A DNA stretch of 64,000 nt from Crocinitomicaceae bacterium. Lineage in GTDB: Bacteria; Bacteroidota; Bacteroidia; Flavobacteriales_D; Crocinitomicaceae. Positions within the stretch are counted from its first letter, which is position 1; every line of letters begins with the position of its first letter. This document shows, one piece after another, positions 17,780 through 27,297 of this stretch. Both the position numbers and the translations under genes were made by a program. The DNA lies in assembly GCA_030830785.1 (NCBI GenBank), contig JAURMI010000003.1:277288-341287 (forward strand), written 5' to 3'. The notes beneath the pieces were generated by a model. That model saw only the letters and a program-made list of their open reading frames with translations, was not told the DNA's origin and did no database searches.

Positions 17780-19942
17780 TTAAATTTCTGAATCGAATTT
17801 TAATGGTAAAATCAAAATCACTGAAGTTCCAATTTTCTTTTTTTCATCTAGATCTCGAATACTCAAACTACCATTAAATTTATGTTTTTTATTTAAAATG
17901 GAAATCCGCTCCCGCGTAATATCAATGGCCATACTTTTATGCGACTTTATTTTTTTTGTTTTTGCAGATTTGTTTCTTCCAACTCCGTTATCCGTGATTT
18001 GAATTTCTAATTTCCCATCTTTTGCCTTGAAGTCAACAACTATTTTACCCCCTTCAATGGTATGAAGTTGTCCGTGCTCTATCGAATTTTCAATAAATGG
18101 TTGAGTAATCATAGGAGAAACCACCGCTTTATTTAAAAGTAACTCTTCACTAATGTTCAAGGCATATTCAAATCTATTCTCAAAGCGCATTTTTTGAGCA
18201 TTAAGGTATTTATCTAGGATTTCATATTCCAATTCAATTGGGATAAACTCTTTTGGTGAATTTTCCAAAATTAGCCTCATCAATCTTGAAAAATTTACGA
18301 GAAATTGCGAGGATTTTTTGGGGTCATTTTCAAAAATATAACTTTGAATTACCGACATTGCATTGAAAACAAAATGAGGATTCATTTGCGTGCGCAAAAG
18401 CGTCTGAGATAATTCGGCTTCGCGCTGGTCTTGTTTAATTTTACCTTGTTGGACCCGTAGAACAAAAATAATTACTCCAAAAATTATCGCTACGATAAAA
18501 ATTATAGAGATAAACAATTGACGATCTCGCTGTAATTCAACTATTTTACGTTCTTTTTCGGCGCGTTCAATGGAAGCTTGTTGATTTTCAATTAATCTCT
18601 CTCGTTCTTCTCTTAAATTGGCAGCAGCCATTTCTTCAATGCGTGCTGCACTTCTCCAAACTGGGCTATTTACTAACCAATTACTATACTTTTGCTGATA
18701 GTTATACGCTTGCTCAGATTGACCCATTTTACTAGAAATTACCGCCAAAGACCTATAGGCGTTGGCAATTTTGGGGCGAATTAATGATTCTGAAGGAAGC
18801 TTATTTAAACTTTTTTGAAAAGCATCCTTAGCTTTTTGAAACTGACTGGTGCTTAGTAAGAAATTACCGTATTCAAATAATAATTCTGCCTCATAAAGTG
18901 CATCCTTAGAAGGCTTTAAAGAAGCGATCAACGAATTAAATAAATTTTCAGAATTGTTTACATTATCTTGATTGGCAACTAGCTTAAGTAGCTGAGCATT
19001 ATTGATATATGACCGATTGCCTACCTTTTCAAAATATTGTAGTGCAGACAGCGCAACAAGCTCAGCTTTCTTCTCATCTTTTACACCGAGATAATAATGC
19101 CCGTAGAAATATTCAACCAAAGCCAATTGAAATTCATCTTTTCGTTGTTGGGCAATTTCATTTGAACGCTTCAAATAACTTAATGCCTGATTAAAACTCT
19201 TTACTTCAATACAAATAGAAGCAATGAGTAACAATGGCTTCACTTTAAAATATTCCAATTGCGCCTCCTCTGCAAGCTGTAAAGAGTTAATTGCACGTTG
19301 CACAGCCAATTCGAATAAATTAAAATGCCAATACACCTCGGCCTGTTGTTGCATTGCCTCGATAAGAACCCATTTTTTATCTGCCCGTTTTGCCAATTGC
19401 AATGCAATATTACTAGCCCAAATGGCAGAATCTTTTTGGTCATTGCTCGTGAAATTACGTGCAATTTGAAGATACAATGTAGCCTGTTCGCGTTTGTTTT
19501 GACGGTTCCTATATTTGGTGCGAAGTGCTTGGTAATCAAATGCCTCATTGTTGGGATGTACGGCTAAACCTAAAATGTTTTTTCTCCATTCCAAATTCGC
19601 ATTTTTGAAAGTATATTTCATTAATTGTTGGTCAAAAATTGCAGCTAGAGATTCAGTGTTACCCAAATAAAATGCGCGTTCTGCCTCTAATAATGATATT
19701 AGTGATTGATTATTTTTTCCAGGATAAGCCAAGCGTTGTTCAATGAGAATAGCCACCTCATTTTGCCATTCGTTACGATCACGTTCATAAATTATATCTA
19801 GGATACGCAACCTTATATTCAATTGTGACGTCTTGTCTTTTTGGATTGAAAGTTCACTACGCAACTGTTTTTCAGTTTGCGCATAGAAATGGAAACTCGA
19901 AAAGAAACCAGATAATACAAAAAACAAAACTAACTTTGCCAT
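17780..19942 (-). CDS. TPR-containing LytS-type sensor histidine kinase
   Basis: About 720 residues: a signal peptide or N-terminal membrane segment (MAKLVLFFVLSGFFSS), a long helical region of TPR-like repeats (~100-440), a coiled coil rich in ERERLIENQ, a membrane helix (FISIIFIVAIIFGVIIFVL) and a His_kinase domain with QMNPHFVFNAM (phospho-acceptor histidine) and ITDNGVGRN in the ATPase part. This layout is common in Bacteroidota, with the TPR region in the periplasm. ATG 19942 is the likelier start; an ATG at 19972 is in frame, and its CAT overlaps the start codon of the divergent gene. It pairs with the LytTR regulator downstream. Confidence 0.92.
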   Translation of the reverse strand: MAKLVLFFVLSGFFSSFHFYAQTEKQLRSELSIQKDKTSQLNIRLRILDIIYERDRNEWQNEVAILIEQRLAYPGKNNQSLISLLEAERAFYLGNTESLAAIFDQQLMKYTFKNANLEWRKNILGLAVHPNNEAFDYQALRTKYRNRQNKREQATLYLQIARNFTSNDQKDSAIWASNIALQLAKRADKKWVLIEAMQQQAEVYWHFNLFELAVQRAINSLQLAEEAQLEYFKVKPLLLIASICIEVKSFNQALSYLKRSNEIAQQRKDEFQLALVEYFYGHYYLGVKDEKKAELVALSALQYFEKVGNRSYINNAQLLKLVANQDNVNNSENLFNSLIASLKPSKDALYEAELLFEYGNFLLSTSQFQKAKDAFQKSLNKLPSESLIRPKIANAYRSLAVISSKMGQSEQAYNYQQKYSNWLVNSPVWRSAARIEEMAAANLREERERLIENQQASIERAEKERKIVELQRDRQLFISIIFIVAIIFGVIIFVLRVQQGKIKQDQREAELSQTLLRTQMNPHFVFNAMSVIQSYIFENDPKKSSQFLVNFSRLMRLILENSPKEFIPIELEYEILDKYLNAQKMRFENRFEYALNISEELLLNKAVVSPMITQPFIENSIEHGQLHTIEGGKIVVDFKAKDGKLEIQITDNGVGRNKSAKTKKIKSHKSMAIDITRERISILNKKHKFNGSLSIRDLDEKKKIGTSVILILPLKFDSEI

Positions 19943-19970
19943 TATCAACGAATATACAAATTTCAAACGC

Positions 19971-21728
19971 ATGCGTCGAACAACAATCTTTATAACAGTT
20001 CTATTCGGATTCTTATTTAATTTCTCAAGTTGGGCAAGCCATATTATTGGCGGAGAAATTTATTACGACTCACTTGGAAATAACCAGTACAAAATAACCA
20101 TCGAGATTTACCGTGATTGTAATTCCTCCACGGCCTTTGATAACCCACTTAATTACACAATATTCCAAGCAGATGGAAGTATATATCTAGTGCGTTATAT
20201 TTCGCCTTATTCTCAAAATGTATTGCCGATTGTCTATGATGATCCTTGTGTTACTGTGCCCAATGATATTTGTGTTGAACGTGCTATTTACATTGATACT
20301 GTTACCCTTCCAATGAGTGTGCAAGGTTACTATATCTCCTACCAAAGATGTTGTTGGACAGGTGCAATTGATAACATTGTCGATCCAGCAGGCAATGGAA
20401 TAACCTTGACGACTTTCATTCCAGGATCTTCCCTAGTAAATGTGCACAATCAAGGGGCTCGTTTTAACAATTACCCACCACTAGTTTTGTGCTCTCAAAA
20501 CACCTTGTATTTTGACCATTCGGCTTTTGACCCCGATTACGATTCTTTGAGCTATGAACTCTTGGCTCCGCTTCTTGGCGGAAGCCTTACTAATGTAGTT
20601 CCTGACCCAGAAGACCCAGCACCCTACACCCCAGTGAATTGGAATCCAAGTTTTTCTCAAACTGTACCCTTCGGAGCAGGATCTAATATTACCATTGACC
20701 CAGTAACAGGTTTCATGACCTTTACACCAAATATGATAGGGAGTTTTGTTGCGGGCGTAGCAGTAAAAGAATGGAGAAATGGCGTTTTGATCAACACCAA
20801 AATCCGAACCTTTGGTTACCGTGTTGTTGGTTGCCAAGTTGAAGTGCCCATCGAAGTTGACGTGACTGGCCCTACACAGCTTATTGAAGACTGCGGTTTT
20901 GCTGGATTTATTGTCAAACGCACCGACCTTACTTCAAATTTAGTAGTTCAAATAAATCTTAGTGGAACAGCAACCAATGGAGATGATTATCCATTCATTG
21001 ATAGTGTATTAGTTATTCCTGCTGGAGTAGCATCTGACACAATAGGGATTTCTGCCATACTTGATGGTCTTCCAGAAGGAACCGAAACCGTTTTCTTCAA
21101 CGTTATTTTACCTAATCCATGTGATGGTTCATTTGATACAACTTCAATCTCATTGAATATCATTGACTATACCCCAATGTCAATAACTGCCGTCGATTCG
21201 CTAAACGTATGTGCCGATTTTGGTCAAGGGACCAATATTTGGTGCAATGTGCAAAATGGAATTTCGCCCTATAGTTACGTATGGGGGCCTGGAAATTTCC
21301 CAAACAATGATACCGTTTACGTACAGCCAGAAACCTTGCAGCCGAATTTAAATAATTTTCAAGTTTATGTAATGGATCAATGTGCCAAAACCATTACATC
21401 ACCAGTCATACGCGTTTATAATCAATGTCCGCTAGTAGTACCCAATGTTCTTACCTTAAACAACGACGGCACCAATGACCTACTTACAATTAAGAATTGG
21501 GAAGATTATGAGCAAGTAAGTATTCAAATTTTTAATCGTTGGGGCAATCTTATTTACGAAAATGAGAATTACCAAAATGACTGGAATGGATTGGATAAGA
21601 GTGGTAAAGACCTAGATGAGGGCGTATTTTTTTATATGGTAACGCCCAAAAGTAAAAAATATGAATACGATGATAAAGAAAAGACATTGTATACCTTGCA
21701 CGGGTTTGTTCATCTCGTAAAACCGTAA
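19971..21728 (+). CDS. Gliding-motility/T9SS type B C-terminal domain surface protein
   Basis: A 585-residue exported protein. After the signal peptide (FLFNFSSWA) it opens with SHIIGGEIYYDSLGNNQY, a start shared by many large Bacteroidota adhesin-like proteins. A Calx-beta-like segment lies near 300-400 (TNGDDYPFIDSVLVIPAG, EGTETVFFNV). The C-terminal ~85 residues form the gliding motility-associated (CHU_C) domain: NVLTLNNDGTNDLLTIKN, IQIFNRWGNLIYE, WNGLDKSGKDLDEGVFFY. This is the type B signal for T9SS export. It lies divergent to the TPR kinase. Confidence 0.93.
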   Translation: MRRTTIFITVLFGFLFNFSSWASHIIGGEIYYDSLGNNQYKITIEIYRDCNSSTAFDNPLNYTIFQADGSIYLVRYISPYSQNVLPIVYDDPCVTVPNDICVERAIYIDTVTLPMSVQGYYISYQRCCWTGAIDNIVDPAGNGITLTTFIPGSSLVNVHNQGARFNNYPPLVLCSQNTLYFDHSAFDPDYDSLSYELLAPLLGGSLTNVVPDPEDPAPYTPVNWNPSFSQTVPFGAGSNITIDPVTGFMTFTPNMIGSFVAGVAVKEWRNGVLINTKIRTFGYRVVGCQVEVPIEVDVTGPTQLIEDCGFAGFIVKRTDLTSNLVVQINLSGTATNGDDYPFIDSVLVIPAGVASDTIGISAILDGLPEGTETVFFNVILPNPCDGSFDTTSISLNIIDYTPMSITAVDSLNVCADFGQGTNIWCNVQNGISPYSYVWGPGNFPNNDTVYVQPETLQPNLNNFQVYVMDQCAKTITSPVIRVYNQCPLVVPNVLTLNNDGTNDLLTIKNWEDYEQVSIQIFNRWGNLIYENENYQNDWNGLDKSGKDLDEGVFFYMVTPKSKKYEYDDKEKTLYTLHGFVHLVKP

Positions 21729-21731
21729 AAA

Positions 21732-21775
21732 TTAAATTAAATAAGGCGAGCTAAGGCTTGCCTTATTTAATTTAA
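21732..21775. terminator. Bidirectional intrinsic terminator
   Basis: A 20-base-pair stem with one G-T wobble (arms 21732-21751 and 21756-21775) around a TAAG loop, with A/T-rich lower arms. It sits between two convergent genes (stops at 21728 and 21786) and can work on both strands. Confidence 0.85.
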
Positions 21776-21785
21776 ATGATACATA

Positions 21786-22451
21786 CTAATCCAATGAATA
21801 TACGAGTGCTGCATGTAAACCAACTGATGCAGCATTTGTTTTATATACAGGATTATATAAATCTAAATCTATACCCAAAGCATCCACCCCTTTGGCATCG
21901 GCTGTGCTGTACATAAATCGTGCGCTTAAAGAAATCATTACAGGTATTTTAGGCAATCCTATTCTACCACCTACACCAACCATATACCCCAGAAAATTTT
22001 GATATTGATTAGTTACATCAAATGATGGATCAATGAGTGAATTAGAATTCGTATATTGAGCGTCTTTGACGCTATGCATCACAACGCCAAATTCTCCGAA
22101 AGAACCTCGTGATCCACCCAATCTTAGGTAAACAGGAATTTGCGTAGTTTTTAAATCCACTTCTGAAGTATAGGTTCCTAGCGCTAAATCTCCTTGATAA
22201 CCCCCCTTAAAACTACCTAAAAGGTATTCAAGACCTAAACCAATTTTACCAAAATTTATATTCCCAGCTAAACCGTAATTGGTACTGTAAGCAAAATTAT
22301 AATCCTGGGAAGCACCCAAATCAGAGATGCTTTTATTAAAAAGTCCAGTTGCACTGTAGGCGTATTTCAAACTTAAATCAGCGGTTATTGTTTGAGCATT
22401 TAAATATCCGATGCCCAATAAAATTGTCAAGCAAGTAAATAGTTTTTTCAT
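21786..22451 (-). CDS. Outer-membrane beta-barrel protein (OmpA/OMP_b-brl type)
   Basis: A 221-residue protein with signal peptide MKKLFTCLTILLGIGYLNAQ. The rest alternates hydrophobic and polar residues in strands rich in glycine and tyrosine (YNFAYSTNYGLAGNINFGK, LGLEYLLGSFKGGYQG), ending VGLHAALVYSLD. This is the pattern of small porin-like barrels annotated as outer-membrane beta-barrel proteins. No OmpA peptidoglycan-binding domain is present. Ligand or function unknown. ATG 22451 preferred over 22457. Confidence 0.8.
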   Translation of the reverse strand: MKKLFTCLTILLGIGYLNAQTITADLSLKYAYSATGLFNKSISDLGASQDYNFAYSTNYGLAGNINFGKIGLGLEYLLGSFKGGYQGDLALGTYTSEVDLKTTQIPVYLRLGGSRGSFGEFGVVMHSVKDAQYTNSNSLIDPSFDVTNQYQNFLGYMVGVGGRIGLPKIPVMISLSARFMYSTADAKGVDALGIDLDLYNPVYKTNAASVGLHAALVYSLD

Positions 22452-22524
22452 TTTCAATAGTTTAATTTCATTTCTAGTAAGGATCCAAATTAATTGAAAA
22501 ATTTGAAATATGTATCTTTATCAA

Positions 22525-23277
22525 ATGAAGAGGTTCATATTCCTTGCTTTTGTATGCTTCAAGCTAAATGCCGCTGTTTTTGGACAAGAAATTATAAAAA
22601 GTTGGAATTTCCCACCTTATGAAGTTCAATTAATTCGCTATGAACAAGTTAGAGAAAATGGCGGGATAGATTTTGAACAGATAAAACACCAAAGAGAATG
22701 CGCACCAAATTACCACACAACATTTAGAGTATTTCAAGATGGCAAAGCAATCAATGGTGCAGCTCACATTCGGGTGAGTAAAGACTCTTGCGAGCTTAAT
22801 TTTATTGACCTAGGCGCACAACGAAACCTAACAGGAGTCCTGGGGCATGACATTTCATTGAATATTTGTACCAAAAATATAATTGACAAGCTCATTGAAA
22901 AACCCTCTTGGCTCCTGATTTCCATTGATTCAGCTTTTATTACAGACCTGGTTAGTGATTCTGTGCAAAAATGCCATCCAAAAATGAATGAAGCCCTAAA
23001 AATTTTTACGACAAATAATTATACAGTATTAAGGAATATTTACATACCATCCGAATGGCAAGCGCCATACAAACCGCGTTACCAAATCATCTTATATCAG
23101 GGCAATACACAACATGAGATCTTGCTTTATTACGACAGATATATTATTGACGGATATGTTTATTCAGCAGGCAATAATCAAGGTACCCAAGCTGAAGATG
23201 TGCATTTTTGGAAAAGTAACCTCAAACTAAATCAAAGAGAGCAACTTATTGAACAAAACAGTACAGGACAACATTAA
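22525..23277 (+). CDS. Exported protein of unknown function, first gene of ClC/antiporter operon
   Basis: A 250-residue protein with signal peptide MKRFIFLAFVCFKLNAAVFGQ and no lipobox. The mature part contains five cysteines and aromatic-rich segments such as SWNFPPYEVQLIRYEQ and RYQIILYQG; I recognise no domain. It has no further membrane segments, so it should be periplasmic. Its TAA overlaps the ATG of the ClC gene (TAATG), a strong sign of translational coupling. ATG 22525 is chosen over 22510 because it opens the signal peptide. Confidence 0.8.
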   Translation: MKRFIFLAFVCFKLNAAVFGQEIIKSWNFPPYEVQLIRYEQVRENGGIDFEQIKHQRECAPNYHTTFRVFQDGKAINGAAHIRVSKDSCELNFIDLGAQRNLTGVLGHDISLNICTKNIIDKLIEKPSWLLISIDSAFITDLVSDSVQKCHPKMNEALKIFTTNNYTVLRNIYIPSEWQAPYKPRYQIILYQGNTQHEILLYYDRYIIDGYVYSAGNNQGTQAEDVHFWKSNLKLNQREQLIEQNSTGQH

Positions 23278-25067
23278 TGGATATAAATAAAAATATAGGG
23301 ATAGGTCGATTGGAAAGGTGGCTTAAATGGCTCCAATACAAATTAAATAAAAAACAATTCATTATAATCGCAAGCATTCTAGTTGGATTGAGTGCCGGAA
23401 TTGCCGCGGTTATTCTAAAAACATTTGTGCACTATATTTTTCTTGCAGCTACCTATGACAAACTAAGTGATTTTCGATTTCTATATTTAGTGCTCCCTGC
23501 AATAGGTTTGCTTTTAACAGTATTATTATGCCGTTACTTTCTTAAAAATAAACTCACAAAAGGACTTCCACAAGTACATGCGGCAATTGCTAAAAAAAAT
23601 AGTTCTATGCCTCAAAATCTCATGTATGATCAAGTCCTTACTAGTTCGCTAACAGTAGGTTTGGGCGGGTCTACTGGTCTAGAGGCCCCCATTGTAGTGA
23701 CTGGTGCGGCAATAGGAGCAAATTTTTCAAGAAAATATAAATTATCCATTAAAGACCGAACCTTATTATTGGCATGTGGTGTGGCTGGCGGAATTGGTGC
23801 CGCATTTAACGCGCCAATTGCAGGAGTATTATTCGCATTAGAAGTGCTACTTCTCGACATTAGTATAACTGCCTTCATTCCATTAATCATCGCCGCTGCC
23901 ACAGGAGCACTGGTTACAAAAATTATTTTACACGACGGTATACTATTGTCCTTCTCCCTAAAAGAAACTTTTGACTACACTAATGTTCCTTTTTATGCAC
24001 TAATGGGAATTTTAGCAGGGCTAGCTTCTGTTTATCATATGCGGACATTCATGAAAGTTGAGGGTCTAATGAAACGGCTCAAGGGTGGTGTTATGAGTAA
24101 AGTTTTAATAGGTGGTATTCTACTTGCCGTTTTGATATTTATTTTCCCTTCTCTTTTTGGAGAAGGTTATCAAAGCATTAAAATTCTTGCAGATAAAGAC
24201 CCAAAAAGTTTAATGGATAATAGTTTATTCGAAAATTTCAATGGCCACCCATGGGTTGTTTTAATTTTCACTTTATTAGTGATGTTTGCTAAACCATTTG
24301 CCACAGCATTGACGTTAGGTGCAGGAGGAAATGGTGGAAATTTTGCACCTTCTTTGTTTGTAGGCGCATATTTAGGTTTTACATTTTCTGCCGGACTTAA
24401 TCTTACAGGATTTTTCCAAATTCCGGTCAATAATTTTACAATTGTAGGCATGGCAGGCATTTTAGCTGGTATCTACCATGCTCCCCTAACGGCAATCTTT
24501 TTAATCGCCGAAATTACAGGAGGCTACACGCTCATGATTCCTTTAATGCTTGTGGCATCAATAAGTTATGCTATCTCAAAGTATTTTGAGCCTTTTGCCA
24601 TGGATATAAAACGTAGTGTAGAAAAAGGTGAAGCCCTTACCCAAGACAGAGATAAAAATATTCTTTTCTCCTTGAATACTGATGAATTTATTGAATCCGA
24701 TTATCCAATGCTTAAACCTACAGATCACCTCGAGGACCTCATCGAAATACTGGCCCAATCTTCGCGAACTGTCTTTCCGGTAATTAATGAACGCAAAGAA
24801 CTTTTAGGAGTAGTTTGGTTAGATAATGTTCGTACCTTTATTTTCAAACCTGAATTGTACCCTGATCTAACAATTTCCGATTTAATGACCAAATGCACAC
24901 ATATTATTAGCCCACAGGATCAGATGGAAAAGGTCATGCAAGTATTTGAAAATTCCAATCAAATTGTGTTACCAATCGTTGAAAACGGCTATTATCGTGG
25001 ATTTATAAATAAATCTACTATTTTTTCAGCTTACAGAAAATCTTTAAAAATAAATACCTTAGGTTAA
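23277..25067 (+). CDS. ClC-type chloride channel/antiporter with CBS pair
   Basis: A 596-residue ClC protein. Selectivity and gating motifs are visible: GGSTGLEAP with the external gating glutamate at residue 136, GIGAAFNAPIAGVLFALE and GAGGNGGNFAPS. About ten membrane helices precede a C-terminal CBS pair (SLNTDEFIESDYPMLKPTDH, then LMTKCTHIISPQDQ), which senses adenine nucleotides in some members. Presence of the gating glutamate is compatible with either a channel or a Cl-/H+ exchanger; I cannot confirm the internal proton glutamate. Second gene of a five-gene operon. Confidence 0.94.
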   Translation: MDINKNIGIGRLERWLKWLQYKLNKKQFIIIASILVGLSAGIAAVILKTFVHYIFLAATYDKLSDFRFLYLVLPAIGLLLTVLLCRYFLKNKLTKGLPQVHAAIAKKNSSMPQNLMYDQVLTSSLTVGLGGSTGLEAPIVVTGAAIGANFSRKYKLSIKDRTLLLACGVAGGIGAAFNAPIAGVLFALEVLLLDISITAFIPLIIAAATGALVTKIILHDGILLSFSLKETFDYTNVPFYALMGILAGLASVYHMRTFMKVEGLMKRLKGGVMSKVLIGGILLAVLIFIFPSLFGEGYQSIKILADKDPKSLMDNSLFENFNGHPWVVLIFTLLVMFAKPFATALTLGAGGNGGNFAPSLFVGAYLGFTFSAGLNLTGFFQIPVNNFTIVGMAGILAGIYHAPLTAIFLIAEITGGYTLMIPLMLVASISYAISKYFEPFAMDIKRSVEKGEALTQDRDKNILFSLNTDEFIESDYPMLKPTDHLEDLIEILAQSSRTVFPVINERKELLGVVWLDNVRTFIFKPELYPDLTISDLMTKCTHIISPQDQMEKVMQVFENSNQIVLPIVENGYYRGFINKSTIFSAYRKSLKINTLG

Positions 25068-25068
25068 T

Positions 25069-26262
25069 ATGGAAGCAGAACTTATTATTCTTTTATGCGG
25101 TATACTTCTGATTTCATATCTCTTGGATTTGAGTTCCAAATTTACGCGTATCCCCACTGTTATTTGGCTTTTATCCATGGGATGGGGGCTTCGGCAGTTT
25201 AGTATTTATGCACAAATAAAAGTTCCTGATTTATCTGGCGTGTTGCCCATATTTGGAACTATAGGTCTAATTTTAATCGTTTTAGAAGGATCCCTAGACC
25301 TTAGACTAAATAAAAAATCTCTTCCGCTAATTGGCAGTGCTTTTATTATGTCACTCATTCCCTTTGTCTTATTTACCATTGGATTTTCATGGGTTTTGGT
25401 AGAGGTAGAAGTTTGCCATTGGCGTGAGGGACTACTCAACGCCTTGCCTTTTGGCATTATTAGTAGTGCTATTGCAATTCCAAGTGTAAAAAACTATAAT
25501 GAGCGCGTTCGTAATTTTATCACCTATGAAAGCAGTATTTCAGATATTATTGGCGTATTGATTTTTAATTTTTTTCTAATTACAGAGATTTATAATTTCA
25601 GCTCTATAATGGGCTTCTTTGGCGAGATTTTAATTGTCGTCATTATTTCTATTGGCATAACTATCCTACTGTCATTCTTATTGAGCCGAATGAATCATCA
25701 TGTTAAATATGGTCCTATTCTTTTGTTAATTGTAATGTTATATGGATTGAGTAAACTTTGGCATTTACCTGGACTCATTTTTATTTTGATGTTTGGTTTG
25801 GCCCTGAGCAATCTATCTTACTTTGGTGAATGGCGTATAGCCAAATATTTTCGGCCAGAAAAAATTACTGCTGAAATTAAACAATTCTCTGACATTGTTT
25901 CAGAAGCAACCTTTTTAATACGTTCGTTATTCTTTGTGCTGTTTGGGTACATGATTCAAACCGAAGATCTTTTGAACTTAACGGTACTGCCTTGGTCAAT
26001 AGCAATTGTTTTTTTCTTATTCTTGTTAAGGCTTCTCTTTTTAATGCTGACCAAGCAAAATTTAAATCCCCTTTTATATGTGGCGCCAAGGGGTTTAATC
26101 ACCATTCTCTTGTTTTTAAGTATTCCTGCACAATTCCATTTAAAAACAGTGAATCAGGCGCTCATTATACAAGTCATTTTAATGAGTATACTATTAATGA
26201 TGTTGGGCTTAATTTTTTATTCAGAACGAGAAACAATAAGTATTGAAAATGAGGAAGACTAA
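25069..26262 (+). CDS. CPA-family cation:proton antiporter with SD in place of ND
   Basis: A 397-residue membrane protein with ~12 helices and the cation/proton antiporter fold. YESSISD at 153-159 aligns with the GESxxND ion-binding motif of CPA1 exchangers; the usual asparagine is serine (S158) while the aspartate (D159) is kept. FLIRSLFFVLFG supplies the conserved arginine helix. No cytoplasmic RCK/TrkA-C domain follows. It begins one base after the ClC stop and overlaps the next gene by 14 bases. Probably exchanges Na+ or K+ for H+; the ion is not readable. Confidence 0.85.
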   Translation: MEAELIILLCGILLISYLLDLSSKFTRIPTVIWLLSMGWGLRQFSIYAQIKVPDLSGVLPIFGTIGLILIVLEGSLDLRLNKKSLPLIGSAFIMSLIPFVLFTIGFSWVLVEVEVCHWREGLLNALPFGIISSAIAIPSVKNYNERVRNFITYESSISDIIGVLIFNFFLITEIYNFSSIMGFFGEILIVVIISIGITILLSFLLSRMNHHVKYGPILLLIVMLYGLSKLWHLPGLIFILMFGLALSNLSYFGEWRIAKYFRPEKITAEIKQFSDIVSEATFLIRSLFFVLFGYMIQTEDLLNLTVLPWSIAIVFFLFLLRLLFLMLTKQNLNPLLYVAPRGLITILLFLSIPAQFHLKTVNQALIIQVILMSILLMMLGLIFYSERETISIENEED

Positions 26263-26962
26263 ATTTCTAATTCTTTGCTTATGGTTTTCTTTTCAAGTTT
26301 CGGCTCAAATTAATCAAACTTTTGAAAGTGAATACGAAGGTCAAGATATTAGCCAAGAAGATTTAGACATCCTTTATCATCAAAACCCTAAATTATCCTT
26401 ACTCAATATTCAGACCAATGAAAAATCTTTAGTGCTACCAGATTTCAAAGAATTAAATATTCTCTCCATTACAAGTGATTCATTAACTCAACTTACATTA
26501 CCCGATACACTTCTCCAACTTGGACTCATCGACTTTCAACTACCAAAGTTAAACTCACTAAATGATGCCGTATTGCCAAATTTATATGAACTAATGATAA
26601 GTGCTTCATTGAGCTCATTTCCAAATTTTTATTGCAATTCTTCAACACTAACCTTGGTAAGTATTAAGAATTTCCAAAAAGTACCTATTGACACTTGCTT
26701 CTCAGAGCGCTTTTACAATGGTGATTTTGAACTTTCTGATTGCATGGTAGTCGATGAGGACAACCAAGAAATTTTATTGAATTTATTTACCCAAGACGAT
26801 GAGTATCCAGATGCTTGGTCAAATGAAGAGGATCCATTAAATAATATGGAATTGAAAGATCTAGAAAAAAAAATAAAAAAAACAGGGAGGAAGTTAAAAG
26901 TTATAAGATTTGCCGGTAGGTTTGTTTTTGCAGGAATAATTTTTTTAATTATTAAGTCTTAA
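26249..26962 (+). CDS. Exported leucine-rich protein with C-terminal membrane anchor, unknown function
   Basis: A 237-residue protein with signal peptide MRKTKFLILCLWFSFQVSAQ. The central part has leucine-rich-repeat-like strands (LTQLTLPDTLLQLGLIDFQ, LPNLYELMISASLSSFPNF). An acidic stretch follows (DDEYPDAWSNEEDPLNNMEL), then a basic linker (KKIKKTGRKLKVIR) and a terminal membrane helix (FAGRFVFAGIIFLIIKS). A periplasmic domain tethered at its C-terminus fits. Overlaps the antiporter end by 14 bases and the next ATG by TAATG. No known family recognised. Confidence 0.78.
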   Translation: MRKTKFLILCLWFSFQVSAQINQTFESEYEGQDISQEDLDILYHQNPKLSLLNIQTNEKSLVLPDFKELNILSITSDSLTQLTLPDTLLQLGLIDFQLPKLNSLNDAVLPNLYELMISASLSSFPNFYCNSSTLTLVSIKNFQKVPIDTCFSERFYNGDFELSDCMVVDEDNQEILLNLFTQDDEYPDAWSNEEDPLNNMELKDLEKKIKKTGRKLKVIRFAGRFVFAGIIFLIIKS

Positions 26963-27297
26963 TGAAAAAGTTAGTCTTTTTTAGCTTTGTTACGCTTGTA
27001 GTTTTTGGTTGCCACAAATCAGTTCTCAATTATTCTGTCTTAAAAAAAATTGCAAAAACAGCAGGTATCATTTCCGAATGTCAATTAAATGGCCAAAAGG
27101 TTTATCAGGCGGGCATTAATGCCTATGATGCAGGGACGATTATCTACAGTTATAATGGTGAAATTCTCGGCGTTTGTAATTATGCATGGGGAAATGTAGA
27201 TACAATTTGTAATGAACTGCTTGACTGCAATATTATTTATTGTGTTAAAAATAACATCTGGGGGCAACCCGCTGTGGATATTTATGGATTAAACTAA
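26962..27297 (+). CDS. Small Cys-rich lipoprotein, unknown function
   Basis: A 111-residue lipoprotein: MKKLVFFSFVTLVVFGC gives a lipobox-like VVFGC. The mature part has five further cysteines and the pattern NGQKVYQAGINAYD...YSYNGEILGVCNYAWG, which loosely resembles small DUF6970-like lipoproteins (weak similarity from memory). Last gene of the ClC/antiporter operon, coupled to the gene before by TAATG and followed at once by a terminator. Confidence 0.75.
   Translation: MKKLVFFSFVTLVVFGCHKSVLNYSVLKKIAKTAGIISECQLNGQKVYQAGINAYDAGTIIYSYNGEILGVCNYAWGNVDTICNELLDCNIIYCVKNNIWGQPAVDIYGLN

Noticed and set aside
19009..19567. Plus-strand ORFs within the TPR kinase gene
   Set aside because: They lie antisense to a well-supported kinase, have no starts or domains of note and are frame shadows.
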